The notes beneath the pieces were generated by a model. That model saw only the letters and a list, made by a program, of their open reading frames with translations. It did not search any database and had not been told where the DNA came from. Position numbers and translations under genes: made by a program. Source: Paraglaciecola mesophila KMM 241 (GTDB lineage: Bacteria > Pseudomonadota > Gammaproteobacteria > Enterobacterales > Alteromonadaceae). From it: 64,000 nt of DNA. Position 1 is the stretch's first letter. Each line of letters begins with the position of its first letter. The stretch lies in NCBI RefSeq assembly GCF_000315015.1, contig NZ_BAEP01000075.1, positions 248,001 through 312,000 on the forward strand, read 5' to 3'. Below, piece after piece: positions 63,973 to 64,000 of this stretch.

Positions 63973-64000
63973 TCCAGTAAGTCGCCCTGGATAGGGGGAG

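Overview
The window reads as a chromosomal segment of a marine gammaproteobacterium of the Alteromonadales, most like Alteromonadaceae (Paraglaciecola/Alteromonas type). The evidence is gene content and local synteny: epmC-yfcL with mnmC and fabB, yejL-yejM beside yejK, pdxB-asd-fimV, an FFLEELY-motif protein, a VC2046/SO_2500-type protein, and many outer-membrane and c-di-GMP proteins. This is inference from protein families; no 16S or other marker gene is present. No tRNA, rRNA, IS element, prophage or CRISPR array was seen.

Layout. 0.3-5.1 kb: a TonB-dependent receptor followed by two secreted phosphatase-like enzymes, with a Pho-box-like site upstream (putative phosphoester scavenging). 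5.2-12.4 kb: DUF2306 protein, O-acetylhomoserine sulfhydrylase, lipoproteins and small membrane proteins, MipA/OmpV protein, RNase H-like protein and an MscS channel. 12.5-15.4 kb: arsenic resistance operon arsR-arsC-arsH-acr3 with a visible promoter/operator. 15.4-22 kb: a mycobacterial-type DapD, a RIO kinase, a retropepsin-like protease, a thioesterase, an FFLEELY-motif protein and a CBM9-like protein. 22.1-28 kb: EF-P hydroxylase, ATP-NAD kinase-like protein, YfcL, MnmC and FabB. 28-35.2 kb: an Anbu (bacterial proteasome homologue) neighbourhood with alpha-E protein, circularly permuted ATP-grasp, Anbu, zinc peptidase, MFS transporter and transglutaminase. 35.3-42.8 kb: RlmA, YejM, YejL, YejK, a QueD-like protein, an M23 peptidase homologue, a VC2046-like protein and a DHH phosphoesterase. 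43.1-46.8 kb: operon of barrel protein, periplasmic protein and GGDEF/EAL protein. 47-52 kb: Crp/Fnr regulator divergent from an aldolase-hydrolase pair, then pdxB and asd. 52.2-56 kb: a very acidic FimV homologue with internal repeats. 56-60.3 kb: a second operon of cupredoxin-like periplasmic protein, GGDEF/EAL protein and barrel protein. 60.4-64 kb: two DUF481 barrel proteins, an HDOD protein and an alpha/beta hydrolase.

The most interesting points are the Anbu/ATP-grasp/alpha-E/transglutaminase/peptidase neighbourhood, which has the parts of a peptide-ligation and peptide-degradation system of unknown substrate, and two unrelated-looking operons that both place a predicted outer-membrane barrel protein and a small periplasmic protein next to a membrane-bound GGDEF/EAL protein, suggesting a repeated envelope-to-c-di-GMP signalling design. 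Start codons were re-chosen in many genes from Shine-Dalgarno sequences and family N-termini; several genes appear to use TTG or GTG.
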